Below are positions 9,489 to 17,387 of a stretch of DNA of 56,035 bases, one piece after another. A program made the position numbers and the translations under genes. The stretch comes from Actinomycetes bacterium. GTDB lineage: Bacteria; Actinomycetota; CADDZG01; JAHWKV01. The DNA lies in contig JAJCYE010000023.1 of the NCBI GenBank assembly GCA_029263075.1, positions 1 to 56,035 on the forward strand. The letters run 5' to 3'. Numbering within the stretch: position 1 is the stretch's first letter; each line of letters begins with the position of its first letter. Under the pieces are notes generated by a model. It saw only the letters and a program-made list of their open reading frames with translations, did not search any database and was not told the DNA's origin.

Positions 9489-10568
9489 TTAAGCATTTTT
9501 TTGAGCGATTTTTGTAGGCGGCAGCTTCCTGAGCTCGGCGATGGCCTCTTTGAGCGTGGAGACCCCGATTACATCCATGTCCGAGCCGGCAGCCTGGCGG
9601 GCTTCATCGGCTTCGCCCTTGGGCACTAAGAAGACGTCGGCCCCTATAAGTCTCGCCCCCTTTACTTTTAAGGAGACCGAACCGACCGCACCCACTATCC
9701 CGCTGCGTTCGTCGGCGTTGCCGATGGTTCCTGTCCCGGCTATCGTCCGGCCCCCGGTCAGGTCTTCCGGGACCAGACGGTCGTAGATCGACAGCGCGTA
9801 GATAAGGCCGGCCGAAGGACCACCTATGTCCTTGCTGGAGATCGACACCTCGATAGGAGCCTTGCGGTACTGGACCAGTGTGGCTCCCAAGCCCGCACCG
9901 TCCCTGCCCTCGGCCGGATCGGTAGTTTTCACGGCAAGAGAGCGCATTTTGCCATCGCGCACCACGTCTAGCCGAACGGTTGCTCCCGGCGCGCGGCCCG
10001 CCAACTCGGCGCGCAACTCCTCAACCAGCAACACCGGCGTTGAGTCGATGGCAGTGATCACGTCGCCCGCAATCAGCTTGTCAGCCGCCGGGGAGTCCTC
10101 CGAGATCGTCGAGACAAAAACTCCCTCCGACCTATATGGCATACCCAACTCGCTCAGCGCGGCCACCGCCGCTTCCAGTTCACTTTGCGTCATCTGCGCC
10201 GCTTGGATGGACTCGGTGTGCTCCGGCGATTCGTCCGACGGGTAGATCGACTCTCGCGGGTAGACAATCTTGTCCGGGTCAAAGATCGCCTGCAGGATCT
10301 GGCTGCCGGTCGCACCCTCTGGGACTTTCACCTGGGCAGTGGTCAGGTGAATAGAGCCTTCCGATGGGTAGGTCTCGGCCGATATCCGGGTCCGCTTCGC
10401 CACATCGGGCGCCGGACCGGGCTCCAGGACCAGCAGCGGCAACTTGACGAACATGCCCAGAACGACAGCCGTTGCAACAAAAGAGGTAAGTACGAACCAC
10501 CGGGTGGCTCTCAACCACCACATCTGGCGCCGCAGATTCTTGGTGGCGCCGGAACCTAGTGCGTGCAC
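9489..10568 (-). CDS. YlbL-type PDZ/Lon-like membrane protease
   Basis: This 359-residue protein has an N-terminal membrane helix (about residues 22-48), a PDZ domain (about 140-215, with SEGVFVSTISEDSPA) and a C-terminal S16 Lon-type proteolytic domain. The expected catalytic dyad is present: Ser252 in GGPSAGL and Lys301 in VSLKVKGA. There is no AAA ATPase domain, as in the YlbL/Rv3194c group of secreted or membrane-anchored Lon-like proteases. The GTG start lies within the last codons of the MarP-like gene (13-base overlap), indicating coupled translation. An in-frame ATG at codon 16, just before the helix, is an alternative start. It probably works in envelope protein quality control. Confidence 0.88.
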   Translation of the reverse strand: MHALGSGATKNLRRQMWWLRATRWFVLTSFVATAVVLGMFVKLPLLVLEPGPAPDVAKRTRISAETYPSEGSIHLTTAQVKVPEGATGSQILQAIFDPDKIVYPRESIYPSDESPEHTESIQAAQMTQSELEAAVAALSELGMPYRSEGVFVSTISEDSPAADKLIAGDVITAIDSTPVLLVEELRAELAGRAPGATVRLDVVRDGKMRSLAVKTTDPAEGRDGAGLGATLVQYRKAPIEVSISSKDIGGPSAGLIYALSIYDRLVPEDLTGGRTIAGTGTIGNADERSGIVGAVGSVSLKVKGARLIGADVFLVPKGEADEARQAAGSDMDVIGVSTLKEAIAELRKLPPTKIAQKNA

Positions 10569-11740
10569 GGACCGGTATCCACGCCGGCACTGAGGGACCG
10601 GGCCCGGTCAACCCGGGAAGCTACCTCGGAGCCGGTGAGGGCGTAGGAAATTTTGGGGTTGACCAGCGAAGACGCAAATATGACCCCCGTAACATCGCCC
10701 TGTGCGTTGACGAACGGCCCGCCCGAGTTCCCGGGGTGAACCTCGGCGTCCAGTTGAAGGACGTCACGGGAGACCAGTTCTCGACTGTAGATATCCCGGC
10801 CCACGGCCCCCCGGAACAGGTCCCGCACCGCACCGGCGGTTACCGAGAAGGGCCCGCCGCCCGGGAAACCCAGCGCAGCCCCTTGTTCTCCCCGTGGGGC
10901 GATTCCTCTCTGGATGGCGAGGGGACTCCCGATTAGGCCGGTGGTCCGAAGGATCGCCAGGTCCAACTCCGGGTCGAACAGGACTACCGAAGTCCGGTGA
11001 GAACCGGCGGAGTCGGTCACCGTCGGACGGTCCACCCCCGCCACAACGTGCGCGTTGGTCACCACCAAACCGGGGGCGGCCACAAAGCCCGAACCCGAAG
11101 TCTGCCTCCCGCAACCCAACGACGTGATCTTGAGGACACTCGGACGGACTGAGGCAACGACACCGTCCAAATTCGGAATCCCGGTCAGCGGGACCGCCGG
11201 GGCGGGTGAGGGTTCCAGCTCGGCGAATACCGGAGGGAAGCCCGACGGGAGCAGACTTCGTTGAATTGTTGAAAACACCGATGGCGCCGGCGGCAGTTTG
11301 TCGGTCAGGCCCCGCATTACCTTGGATTCTTGGAACGCAGGCGACACCGCACCCAGACCGACTTGAGCCAGCATCCCGCCAATCAGCCAGGTACTCAGCA
11401 GCGTGACCAGCACCGCAACCCCGAGGCCACCCACCGAGTTGACCACCCCCAAAGGGGAGGCTTTGGGTACCGCCCAAGTGGCCTTGGCGCCGATAAACTT
11501 GCCGACCGTCCCGACCAGCGAAGCGACACCGAACAGAGTCGCAACCACCACCGCGATACGCAGCCCAGGGTTGTCTACCAGGTCCCCGAAGATCGGCCCC
11601 AACTTGGCGCCCAGGACCAACCCAAGGATGAATCCTGCATAGGAGAAGACCTGAACCGCCGCCCCCTGAAGAAAACCGTGAAGCGCGGAAACCGCGACCA
11701 GGGTCAGGATGACCAGATCGACCCAGTTGAGCTCGGTCAC
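10556..11740 (-). CDS. marP: MarP-like CvpA-domain serine protease
   Basis: This 394-residue protein has four hydrophobic helices in the first 130 residues (CvpA/colicin V production fold), then a chymotrypsin-like protease domain. The catalytic triad is visible as His231 (TNAHVV), Asp260 (PELDLAIL) and Ser339 (PGNSGGP). Cys210 and Cys392 stand where the mycobacterial acid-resistance protease MarP (Rv3671c) has its regulatory disulfide. The length matches MarP closely. It starts with GTG and is coupled to the downstream YlbL-type gene. In mycobacteria MarP is needed for survival at low pH; the same role here is inferred by family. Confidence 0.9.
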   Translation of the reverse strand: MTELNWVDLVILTLVAVSALHGFLQGAAVQVFSYAGFILGLVLGAKLGPIFGDLVDNPGLRIAVVVATLFGVASLVGTVGKFIGAKATWAVPKASPLGVVNSVGGLGVAVLVTLLSTWLIGGMLAQVGLGAVSPAFQESKVMRGLTDKLPPAPSVFSTIQRSLLPSGFPPVFAELEPSPAPAVPLTGIPNLDGVVASVRPSVLKITSLGCGRQTSGSGFVAAPGLVVTNAHVVAGVDRPTVTDSAGSHRTSVVLFDPELDLAILRTTGLIGSPLAIQRGIAPRGEQGAALGFPGGGPFSVTAGAVRDLFRGAVGRDIYSRELVSRDVLQLDAEVHPGNSGGPFVNAQGDVTGVIFASSLVNPKISYALTGSEVASRVDRARSLSAGVDTGPCTH

Positions 11741-11806
11741 TGCCCCTGTGCCCTCAGCACCGGCGCGCGCTGCGCCATTTGACGTCTCATCGAGTGGGGA
11801 TTCCGG

Positions 11807-12811
11807 TCAGGGACTCGTTGACGCGAACATGTCCTTCAGCAGGTGCATGGTCTCCAGGCACTTGCCGGCTCCGAAAACCACACACTCCAGCGGCCTGTCG
11901 GTCAGGTGAACGGGCACGTCGCACTCCTCCGCAATCCTCATGTCCAGTCCTCTCAGCATCCCACTTCCGCCGGTGAGAGCTATTCCCCGATCCATGATGT
12001 CCTGACCCAGTTCCGGCGGCGTCTCCGCGAGTGCCGACACCACCGCTTCAACTATCTGTGACACCGGCTCGGAAATGGCCTCCCGGATTTCCTCCGACGA
12101 AATCTTCAGGGTCTTCGGCATTCCCGTCGCCAGGTCCCGGCCCTTGATCTCCGCCTTTTCTTCAACGGCGAGAGGAAAGGCGGAACCGATCGCTATCTTG
12201 ATTTGTTCGGCGGTGCGCTCCCCAACAACAATCGCGTACTCCTTGCGGATGTGCCGGGCGATGGCGTCGTCAATGTCGAACCCTCCCACCCGGATGGATT
12301 TGTTGACCACAACCCCTCCCATGGCCAGCACTCCGACCTCGCTGGTACCGCCTCCAATGTCGACGATGAAGTTGCCCGTCGGTTCCTGGATGGGAAGGCC
12401 TGCGCCGATCGCTGCAGCTACCGGTTCCTCGATCAGGTACACGGTGCGGGCTCCGGCGGCGAGTGCCGCATCTTGAACTGCCCTGCGCTCCACTCCGGTG
12501 ATTGCCGAGGGTATGGCGATAAGCACCTTGGTTCGCGCCATCTTCCGGACGCCGACCTTCTGCATCAAAAGGTGGATGTAACGCTCGGTTATGTCGAAAT
12601 CACTGATGGCGCCCCGCCTCAAGGGCCGTTCGGCCACGATGTATCCGGGGGTGCGCCCGATCATGCGCCACGCCTCCTGGCCTACGGCCAGGACCTGATT
12701 GTTCTCTCGATTGAGGGCTATAACCGTTGGCTCGTTGAGCACGATCCCCTGGCCGCTCGCGTAGATCAGGGTGTTGGCAGTACCCAGGTCTATCGCCAGG
12801 TCGCGGCCCAT
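11807..12811 (-). CDS. mreB: Rod-shape-determining protein MreB
   Basis: This 334-residue actin-like ATPase has the family phosphate-1 motif AIDLGTANTLIY, phosphate-2 VDIGGGTSEVGVLAMGG and adenosine motif IALTGGSGMLRGLD. Length is normal. It organises elongation-phase peptidoglycan synthesis at the inner membrane. No mreC, mreD, rodA or pbp gene is adjacent, so this is a stand-alone copy, perhaps an Mbl-like paralogue. A GGAGC ribosome site precedes ATG, and the stop of the small membrane-protein gene lies 13 bases upstream, so the two form an operon. Confidence 0.95.
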   Translation of the reverse strand: MGRDLAIDLGTANTLIYASGQGIVLNEPTVIALNRENNQVLAVGQEAWRMIGRTPGYIVAERPLRRGAISDFDITERYIHLLMQKVGVRKMARTKVLIAIPSAITGVERRAVQDAALAAGARTVYLIEEPVAAAIGAGLPIQEPTGNFIVDIGGGTSEVGVLAMGGVVVNKSIRVGGFDIDDAIARHIRKEYAIVVGERTAEQIKIAIGSAFPLAVEEKAEIKGRDLATGMPKTLKISSEEIREAISEPVSQIVEAVVSALAETPPELGQDIMDRGIALTGGSGMLRGLDMRIAEECDVPVHLTDRPLECVVFGAGKCLETMHLLKDMFASTSP

Positions 12812-12824
12812 TTGTGTGCTCCGA

Positions 12825-12989
12825 TCAGCTTACTTTGCGGTCCTTACCTTCCCCTTCCGGGGCGAGAGCTTTGATGGCGCGCTGGAACGAGTCGACCGAT
12901 TTGGCGGGATCGTTGGGGGTCTTCATCCTCATCGACAGATACCCAATGAGGGCGGTGGCCATTACAACGGCAAAGATGAGATAGGCCAA
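12825..12989 (-). CDS. Small single-span membrane protein upstream of mreB (54 aa)
   Basis: This is not in the ORF track because it starts with TTG. An excellent ribosome site (GGAGG, 6 bases before TTG) sets the start. The translation has one N-terminal helix (AYLIFAVVMATALIGYLSM) followed by a soluble tail MKTPNDPAKSVDSFQRAIKA that ends KDRKVS. Small proteins with this helix-plus-DPAKSVDSF arrangement are common in actinobacteria, but I know no assigned function. It ends 13 bases before mreB and is probably co-transcribed, so it might act with the elongation machinery; this is inference. Confidence 0.7.
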   Translation of the reverse strand: MAYLIFAVVMATALIGYLSMRMKTPNDPAKSVDSFQRAIKALAPEGEGKDRKVS

Positions 12990-13093
12990 TTGGTTCCTCC
13001 GGGAAACTTCTTTCTAGGCCAGCGCTAGTGAGGCCTAGAGTAACCGAACCCCTGGTGAATTCGGGAACCATTGAGGCGATTGGCGAATAAAAA

Positions 13094-13117
13094 GGAGCAC
13101 CGGCTAACCGGTGCTCC
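13094..13117 (-). terminator. Rho-independent terminator
   Basis: A perfect 10-base stem GGAGCACCGG/CCGGTGCTCC with a 4-base loop (CTAA). Read on the minus strand it is followed by TTTTTATTC. It lies just after the 27-residue ORF and before the mreB unit, so it separates the two. The plus-strand side also ends in GTTTAAAAA but no plus-strand gene precedes it. Confidence 0.85.
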
Positions 13118-13142
13118 GTTTAAAAATCTATAAAGACTTTGA

Positions 13143-13226
13143 CTAGTTGCGCAGTGCCAGTGCCAGAACGTAAGCCAGGCCCAACACACACAAGATAATC
13201 CAAAATACCGGGTTGACGAGGTCCAC
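13143..13226 (-). CDS. Tiny putative membrane peptide (27 aa)
   Basis: This ORF is below the track's length for its own frame start. A GTG at 13226 is preceded by AGGGGG nine bases upstream. The peptide DLVNPVFWIILCVLGLAYVL plus ALALRN is almost entirely one membrane helix with a short charged end. It is followed directly by a strong terminator, giving a complete small transcription unit. The 158-residue ORF drawn through it in the track (13143-13619) runs antisense to the metalloprotease gene and is a shadow except for this end. No function is recognised. Confidence 0.5.
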   Translation of the reverse strand: MDLVNPVFWIILCVLGLAYVLALALRN

Positions 13227-13367
13227 CGGAAATTTCCCCCTCTCTGGTGTCCAATTCCTTCTGCAGAGCTGAAGTGTACAGGTTTGCGGATTTGGAACAA
13301 CCGACATTTTATCCCTACGCCTCCCAGGTTGCATCAACTGGTTTCTGAGGAATGACAAACTAGGTGA

Positions 13368-14510
13368 ATGGAAGGCATCGACAACTCCGAGCTGACCCGC
13401 CGGCTCCTGCAGATCCCGCTGTTTCGTGAGATCAACAACGCCCTGCGGGGGCAGTCCGGACCGGTGGATTGGAAAATCGCCGCTGAGATCTCCGAGGCGG
13501 TAGCCGCTTCCGGCACCCGAAGCAGCAAACCGTCGGCAGGCGACATCGAGGAGTTCCAGCAGGCATGCCGTATTGCCGAACTGGCGGTGGTCGGCCACAC
13601 CGGTCTCGGGCCGGTTCAAGGTGTCACCGATGTCCGGCTCCTATGGCGCAGCCAGTGGTCCCAGGTGAACCTGGATGCTCTCAAGCCACTCGTTGAACGG
13701 CTGGCATCCAAGTTGAGGGACAACGCGGGTGCCGGGATCGGCGCCGGGCCCGCAGGGCCCCTGGTGGGAGCGATCAGCCCCTTCTTAATGGGATCTCAGG
13801 TCGGGCTGGTGGTCGGCTACCTCTCTCACAAGGGATTGGGCATGTGGGACCTGTGCCTGCCGAGGACCAAGGCCGGCCGCCTCTACTTCAACTACCCCAA
13901 CGTCTTGGAAGTCGAGCAGGATCTTCAGGTCCCCCCCAGGGAATTTCGCATGTGGCTGGCCATTCACGAGGTGGCCCATGAAATCCACTTTCAAGCGGTG
14001 TCCTGGATGCATCCCTATCTGATCGGTTTGGTCGAGCAGTACATGGACGCCGCGGAAATCGACTCGTCCCAATTGGCATCCCGCTTCGGCAACCTGTCCG
14101 ACCCATCGGAATTAAGCACCATCCTGCAACGGCCGGAGGACCTGTTTCCGCTGCTACGATCCCCCGCCCAAGAGGTGCTGGTCGAAAGAATCTTGTGCTT
14201 TACCAGCGCGGCCGAGGGATACGGCGACTGGGTGCTTCGGAAGGCCGGATCGGGTTTGACCGAATCCTTCGACAAGATCTCCGAGGGCATGACGCGCCGG
14301 CGGGCGGAACGGTCCTCGCCCGAACGGATGATGGAAAAGATGTTCGGGCTCGACCTGGGCAACGAACAGCAGCGCCGGGGCCAGCGTTTTGTCAGCGCCA
14401 TCGCATCCGCCGGGGGCTTGGAACGTCTGTGGGTAAAGCCCGAGAACCTTCCAGACCTGGGAGAACTGGCGCAACCCGACCGCTGGCTCAGCCGGGTGGG
14501 AACCGCCTAA
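13368..14510 (+). CDS. DUF2342-family zinc-dependent metalloprotease-like protein
   Basis: This 380-residue protein has the metal-binding motif HEVAHEIHF (about residues 207-215), within the context RMWLAIHEVAHEI typical of the actinobacterial DUF2342 family, also annotated as F420-biosynthesis-associated or putative hydrolase. An N-terminal DWKIAAEIS segment and a Gly-rich helix region (MGSQVGLVVGYLSHKGLG) are also family features. Length is normal. It is transcribed alone, convergent with the anti-sigma gene. The substrate is unknown. Family assignment is firm, proteolytic activity is inferred from HExxH. Confidence 0.88.
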   Translation: MEGIDNSELTRRLLQIPLFREINNALRGQSGPVDWKIAAEISEAVAASGTRSSKPSAGDIEEFQQACRIAELAVVGHTGLGPVQGVTDVRLLWRSQWSQVNLDALKPLVERLASKLRDNAGAGIGAGPAGPLVGAISPFLMGSQVGLVVGYLSHKGLGMWDLCLPRTKAGRLYFNYPNVLEVEQDLQVPPREFRMWLAIHEVAHEIHFQAVSWMHPYLIGLVEQYMDAAEIDSSQLASRFGNLSDPSELSTILQRPEDLFPLLRSPAQEVLVERILCFTSAAEGYGDWVLRKAGSGLTESFDKISEGMTRRRAERSSPERMMEKMFGLDLGNEQQRRGQRFVSAIASAGGLERLWVKPENLPDLGELAQPDRWLSRVGTA

Positions 14511-14531
14511 GCCCCTACCCCCGGGGCCGAT

Positions 14532-15281
14532 TTAAGCCCGGATAGACGCCATGATCACCGGACCCTGCGGGGTGGTGTTGCCGGGGTTGGGTTCCCGGGT
14601 GACGGCCAGGGTCTCCTCCGACCCAACGGGCGTGTTCACCAAAATCGTTCGGATCCCGTCCTCAGGGACGAAGTCGGCAACCGGCCTCGGATCTCCCCCG
14701 GCTATCAACCAAAGGGTGTAGACATCGTCGCCCGGCTCTTCCAGCCCGGAAACGACAACCGCCGCCTTTCCCCGGTCGGCTGAAACGAAAGCCTTGCCGT
14801 AGGCACCCCCGAACTCGGCCGTCGCGTTCATTGCGATGATCACGGAGGTGGGAGAGCCGATAATTTCCAGGGCATCCCGCTGGGCGACCACAAGTTGTTG
14901 TTCGGTGGTCCGGTCGGGGTTATCCAGTTGACGGACCACCACTCCCCCCACTAGGAAAGCCAAGACGCAGGCGGCGGCCAGGCCGGCCCACTGCCAGCGC
15001 TGACCCCGTACAGAGACCTTCTTGATCGGCGTGGGGGCGGGAGCTGTATGCAGTTGGGCGGTCTGGCCCGCCAACTGCATGATCTTGTCCTTCATGTCTC
15101 CGGGAGCCTGGCGGCCCGGCACCGCCATGGCCAGCATGCCGGCGGTTTCCCGGTGCTCGGCCAGAGCCCGTGAACATTCCGAACAGAATTTGAGGTGGGC
15201 TTCGAGCTCTCGCTCTTCATCGGCGGGCAGGGCGTCCAGGGCGAAGAGGGGAACGAGCTCTTTTAGCTGATCATGAGTCAT
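14532..15281 (-). CDS. RskA-type zinc-finger anti-sigma factor
   Basis: This 249-residue protein has an N-terminal anti-sigma domain with the zinc motif HLKFCSECS (HxxxCxxC, about residues 29-37), one transmembrane helix (WAGLAAACVLAFLVGGVVV, about residues 92-110) and an extracytoplasmic domain of the RskA kind (VYTLWLIAGGDPRPV). Its ATG overlaps the 3' end of the sigma gene by 11 bases, the standard arrangement for a membrane anti-sigma and its partner. It should hold the sigma factor inactive until its outer part is cleaved. Convergent with the DUF2342 gene. Confidence 0.9.
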   Translation of the reverse strand: MTHDQLKELVPLFALDALPADEERELEAHLKFCSECSRALAEHRETAGMLAMAVPGRQAPGDMKDKIMQLAGQTAQLHTAPAPTPIKKVSVRGQRWQWAGLAAACVLAFLVGGVVVRQLDNPDRTTEQQLVVAQRDALEIIGSPTSVIIAMNATAEFGGAYGKAFVSADRGKAAVVVSGLEEPGDDVYTLWLIAGGDPRPVADFVPEDGIRTILVNTPVGSEETLAVTREPNPGNTTPQGPVIMASIRA

Positions 15282-15876
15282 AAGACCCGGTCACCTCGCT
15301 TTGCGCCAACAACGCCCGCAAACGGATCATACCGTCGCGCATACGGGTCTTGGCCGTGCCCAGGGGGATGTTGAGGCGCTCGGCGACGTCGCTGTAAGTC
15401 AGCCCTTGAAGGTAGGCCAATTCCAGGGCCTCCCGCTGTACCAGCGATAGCTCACTCAGGGCCGCCAAGACCTTGGTCTTGCGGATGGAGATCCAGGCAG
15501 CCTCGATGACCTCATCTTCGGAGGACTCTTGAGGTTCGGCGGCGAAGTTCTCCTCGCGACGGCGGACCGAGGCCTCTCGACGGACGGCGTCAACCGCTTT
15601 GTGGTGCACGATGCCCATCAGAAACGAGCCAGCGGAGCCACGGGTGGCGTCAAAGCTGTCGGGCCTTTGCCACAAAGCTAAAAACGCCTCCTGCACAATG
15701 TCCTCCGCGATAGTCCTGCTGCCGCAAACCTTGAATGCCAGCCCCAGGGCAGAGTTGGCATACCGGTCGTACAGGGCTGCAAGGCAGCGCTGATCCCCGG
15801 AGGCAAGGCCGCTGAGCAGACTCAATTCATCGGACGGCTCTTCGACCTTAGTAGGCCTTTTTGTCCTGCTCTTCAT
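15271..15876 (-). CDS. ECF sigma factor, SigK-like
   Basis: This 201-residue protein has sigma region 2 (ALYDRYANSALGLAFKV to SAGSFLMGIVHHKAVDAVRR) and region 4 (LVQREALELAYLQGLTYSDV, then NIPLGTAKTRM). With the RskA-like anti-sigma downstream it looks like the SigK/RskA pair of mycobacteria. ATG lies only five bases after a CGAATA element that fits a SigK -10 box, so the transcript may be leaderless and self-activated. The neighbouring plus-strand DUF4383 genes may belong to its regulon. Confidence 0.92.
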   Translation of the reverse strand: MKSRTKRPTKVEEPSDELSLLSGLASGDQRCLAALYDRYANSALGLAFKVCGSRTIAEDIVQEAFLALWQRPDSFDATRGSAGSFLMGIVHHKAVDAVRREASVRRREENFAAEPQESSEDEVIEAAWISIRKTKVLAALSELSLVQREALELAYLQGLTYSDVAERLNIPLGTAKTRMRDGMIRLRALLAQSEVTGSYDS

Positions 15877-15881
15877 AGGTC

Positions 15882-15911
15882 TATTCGAAAGCCTCGATCA
15901 AAAGGATTGGA
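15882..15911 (-). promoter_or_regulatory. Candidate autoregulatory ECF promoter of the sigma gene
   Basis: On the minus strand the sequence reads CCAATCC, a 16-base spacer, then CGAATAG, then the ATG of the sigma gene five bases later. Mycobacterial SigK promoters, as I remember them, have CCATCC and CCGAATA boxes, so this fits a self-controlled SigK-like promoter with little or no leader. The match is by eye and no start site has been mapped. Confidence 0.5.
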
Positions 15912-16074
15912 CAGTCTGCAGCGGGAGATCCGCTTAAAGAGTTCCAAGACTTCCAAAACTAACCTGGACATCTCCACCAATCCGATGTTGTCTATAGGCG
16001 GCTCACCCGGGACGATCCGGGTGTTCAGAGGATATGCGGTAAGTGCTCTGGCGGAACGAATAGGGAGGTTCAGC

Positions 16075-16461
16075 GTGACCCTGGCTCAAAAGTTCGCGAC
16101 CACCTTCGGGGGCGTCTACGTCCTGGTTGGCCTGATTGGATTCCTACCCTTCTTGGGAGGCACCTACAACCAGGACCCGGATGAATTGCTCGGCATCTTC
16201 GGCATCACGGCAGTCCACAACATTGTTCACCTGCTCATCGGAGGGGCGTTCCTCGGCGCCGCTAAGACCGATGCGATGGCCCGGCAGGCATCGATCGGCA
16301 TCGGAGCCGTCTACGTCTTGGTCGGCATCATCGGTCTGTTGAGCCTGGACTTCATCAACGACCTGCTGAACATCAATGCAGCCGACAACGTACTTCACTT
16401 CGTTACCGGCATCGCCGCGGTGGCGGTTGGGCTCGCGGGACGAAAGGTTGTCGCCGGGTAG
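16075..16461 (+). CDS. DUF4383 four-helix membrane protein, copy 1
   Basis: The track's ORF starts at 15907, but the real start is the GTG at 16075, preceded by GGGAGG and aligned with the ATG of copy 2 (both give a TLAQKFATTFGG or SLAQKFATTFGG N-terminus). The 128-residue product has four helices. Family motifs LGIFGITAVHNIVHLLIG and NAADNVLHFVTG identify DUF4383, small actinobacterial membrane proteins of unknown function. It is followed by a perfect terminator. It lies divergent from the SigK-like sigma gene and might be controlled by it. Confidence 0.88.
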   Translation: MTLAQKFATTFGGVYVLVGLIGFLPFLGGTYNQDPDELLGIFGITAVHNIVHLLIGGAFLGAAKTDAMARQASIGIGAVYVLVGIIGLLSLDFINDLLNINAADNVLHFVTGIAAVAVGLAGRKVVAG

Positions 16462-16477
16462 TCACAAGCTTTCTTGC

Positions 16478-16506
16478 AAAGGGCCCCTCCCACCGAGGGG
16501 CCCTTT
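16478..16506 (+). terminator. Rho-independent terminator after DUF4383 copy 1
   Basis: A perfect 12-base stem AAAGGGCCCCTC/GAGGGGCCCTTT with a 5-base loop (CCACC), followed by CATTTTC. It lies 16 bases after the stop and separates the two DUF4383 genes into independent units. Confidence 0.88.
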
Positions 16507-16544
16507 CATTTTCGGAGTGGTTTTCCGCATTCTTTTACTCCGGG

Positions 16545-16574
16545 CCAATCCAAACACCTCCCGAACTCGGAATA
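16545..16574 (+). promoter_or_regulatory. Candidate promoter of DUF4383 copy 2 (SigK-like boxes)
   Basis: CCAATCC, a 16-base spacer and CGGAATA lie 36 bases before the ATG of copy 2. The upstream box is identical to that before the sigma gene, and the downstream box differs from CGAATA by one inserted G. A CCAATCC also occurs upstream of copy 1 (15977-15983) but I see no matching -10 at the right distance there. The call is tentative. Confidence 0.35.
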
Positions 16575-16609
16575 TCCAGCAAACGTTCGATTCGATAGGG
16601 AGGTAAGGC

Positions 16610-16996
16610 ATGAGCTTGGCCCAGAAGTTTGCCACCACGTTCGGGGGCGTCTACGTACTGGTTGGGATCGTCGGATTCATTTCATTCTTTGGGGGGACCG
16701 CCGACCAATCCCCAAATGCGTTGTTGGGGATCTTCGGCGTAACCGCCCTGCACAACGTTGTTCACCTGCTTGTCGGATTCGCCTTCCTCGCAGGAGCCCA
16801 GAATGACTCCGTTGCACGCATGGTTTCGATAGCCATCGGCGCCGTTTACACACTCGTCGGCGCAATCGGGGTCCTCAACCTCGCCTTCGTCACCGATCTG
16901 CTCAACATCAACCTGGCCGACAACCTCCTTCACTTCGCCACCGGCCTGCTGGCTCTGGCAATCGGGTTTCAGGGACGCAAGGCCGTTGCCGCTTAA
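16610..16996 (+). CDS. DUF4383 four-helix membrane protein, copy 2
   Basis: This 128-residue paralogue of the gene at 16075 has the same length, the same four-helix layout and nearly identical ends (SLAQKFATTFGGVYVLVG; NLADNLLHFATG). The family motif LGIFGVTALHNVVHLLVG is present. An AGGGAGG ribosome site precedes ATG. The copies differ mainly in loop and helix residues, which suggests an old tandem duplication kept for function. It has its own promoter candidate and terminator. Function unknown. Confidence 0.9.
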   Translation: MSLAQKFATTFGGVYVLVGIVGFISFFGGTADQSPNALLGIFGVTALHNVVHLLVGFAFLAGAQNDSVARMVSIAIGAVYTLVGAIGVLNLAFVTDLLNINLADNLLHFATGLLALAIGFQGRKAVAA

Positions 16997-17010
16997 TCCA
17001 TGGACAATCC

Positions 17011-17042
17011 CCCAAGAAGGTGGCCTCTGCCACCTTCTTGGG
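17011..17042 (+). terminator. Rho-independent terminator after DUF4383 copy 2
   Basis: A perfect 14-base stem CCCAAGAAGGTGGC/GCCACCTTCTTGGG with loop CTCT, followed by TTTTCC. It lies 14 bases after the stop codon. Confidence 0.9.
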
Positions 17043-17177
17043 TTTTCCGATTCCTGGGCCTAGGTGTTAAAGTAAGTTCTGAGGGCACAGCCCAGGTTCA
17101 TGCGCACGTGCAGTACCAGCAGTTCCCTCCATGTCGGGCAACCGGCAAGGTGTATTTGTTGAAGGAGGGGATTGCAC

Positions 17178-17387
17178 ATGGCCAGTGGCACGGTTAAGTG
17201 GTTCAGCGCTGAGAAGGGTTACGGCTTTATTTCACGATCCGATGGAGACGACGTATTCGTGCATTTCAGCGCAATTGACGGCGACGGTTACCGCAACCTC
17301 GACGAGGGACAAGCCGTCGAGTTCGAAGTGACCCAGGGGCCCAAGGGACTCCAGGCGTCGTCCGTCCGTCCGGTGGATCCCGCTTGA
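17178..17387 (+). CDS. Cold-shock domain protein
   Basis: The 69-residue product [18 protein letters not shown] is a classic CspA-type single-stranded nucleic acid binder: RNP1 is KGYGFI and RNP2 is VFVHFSAI. I start it at the ATG at 17178, seven bases after GGAGGGG, not at the upstream codons used by the track. About 110 bases of leader lie between a possible TAAAGT -10 near 17067 and the start, as is usual for cold-shock genes. The stop overlaps the TTG start of the next ORF (TTGA), so the two may be translated together. Confidence 0.95.
   Translation: MASGTVKWFSAEKGYGFISRSDGDDVFVHFSAIDGDGYRNLDEGQAVEFEVTQGPKGLQASSVRPVDPA

Noticed and set aside
13143-13619. 158-residue minus-strand ORF opposite the metalloprotease
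   Set aside because: Antisense to a well supported gene; only its last 27 codons have an independent start and membrane-helix character.
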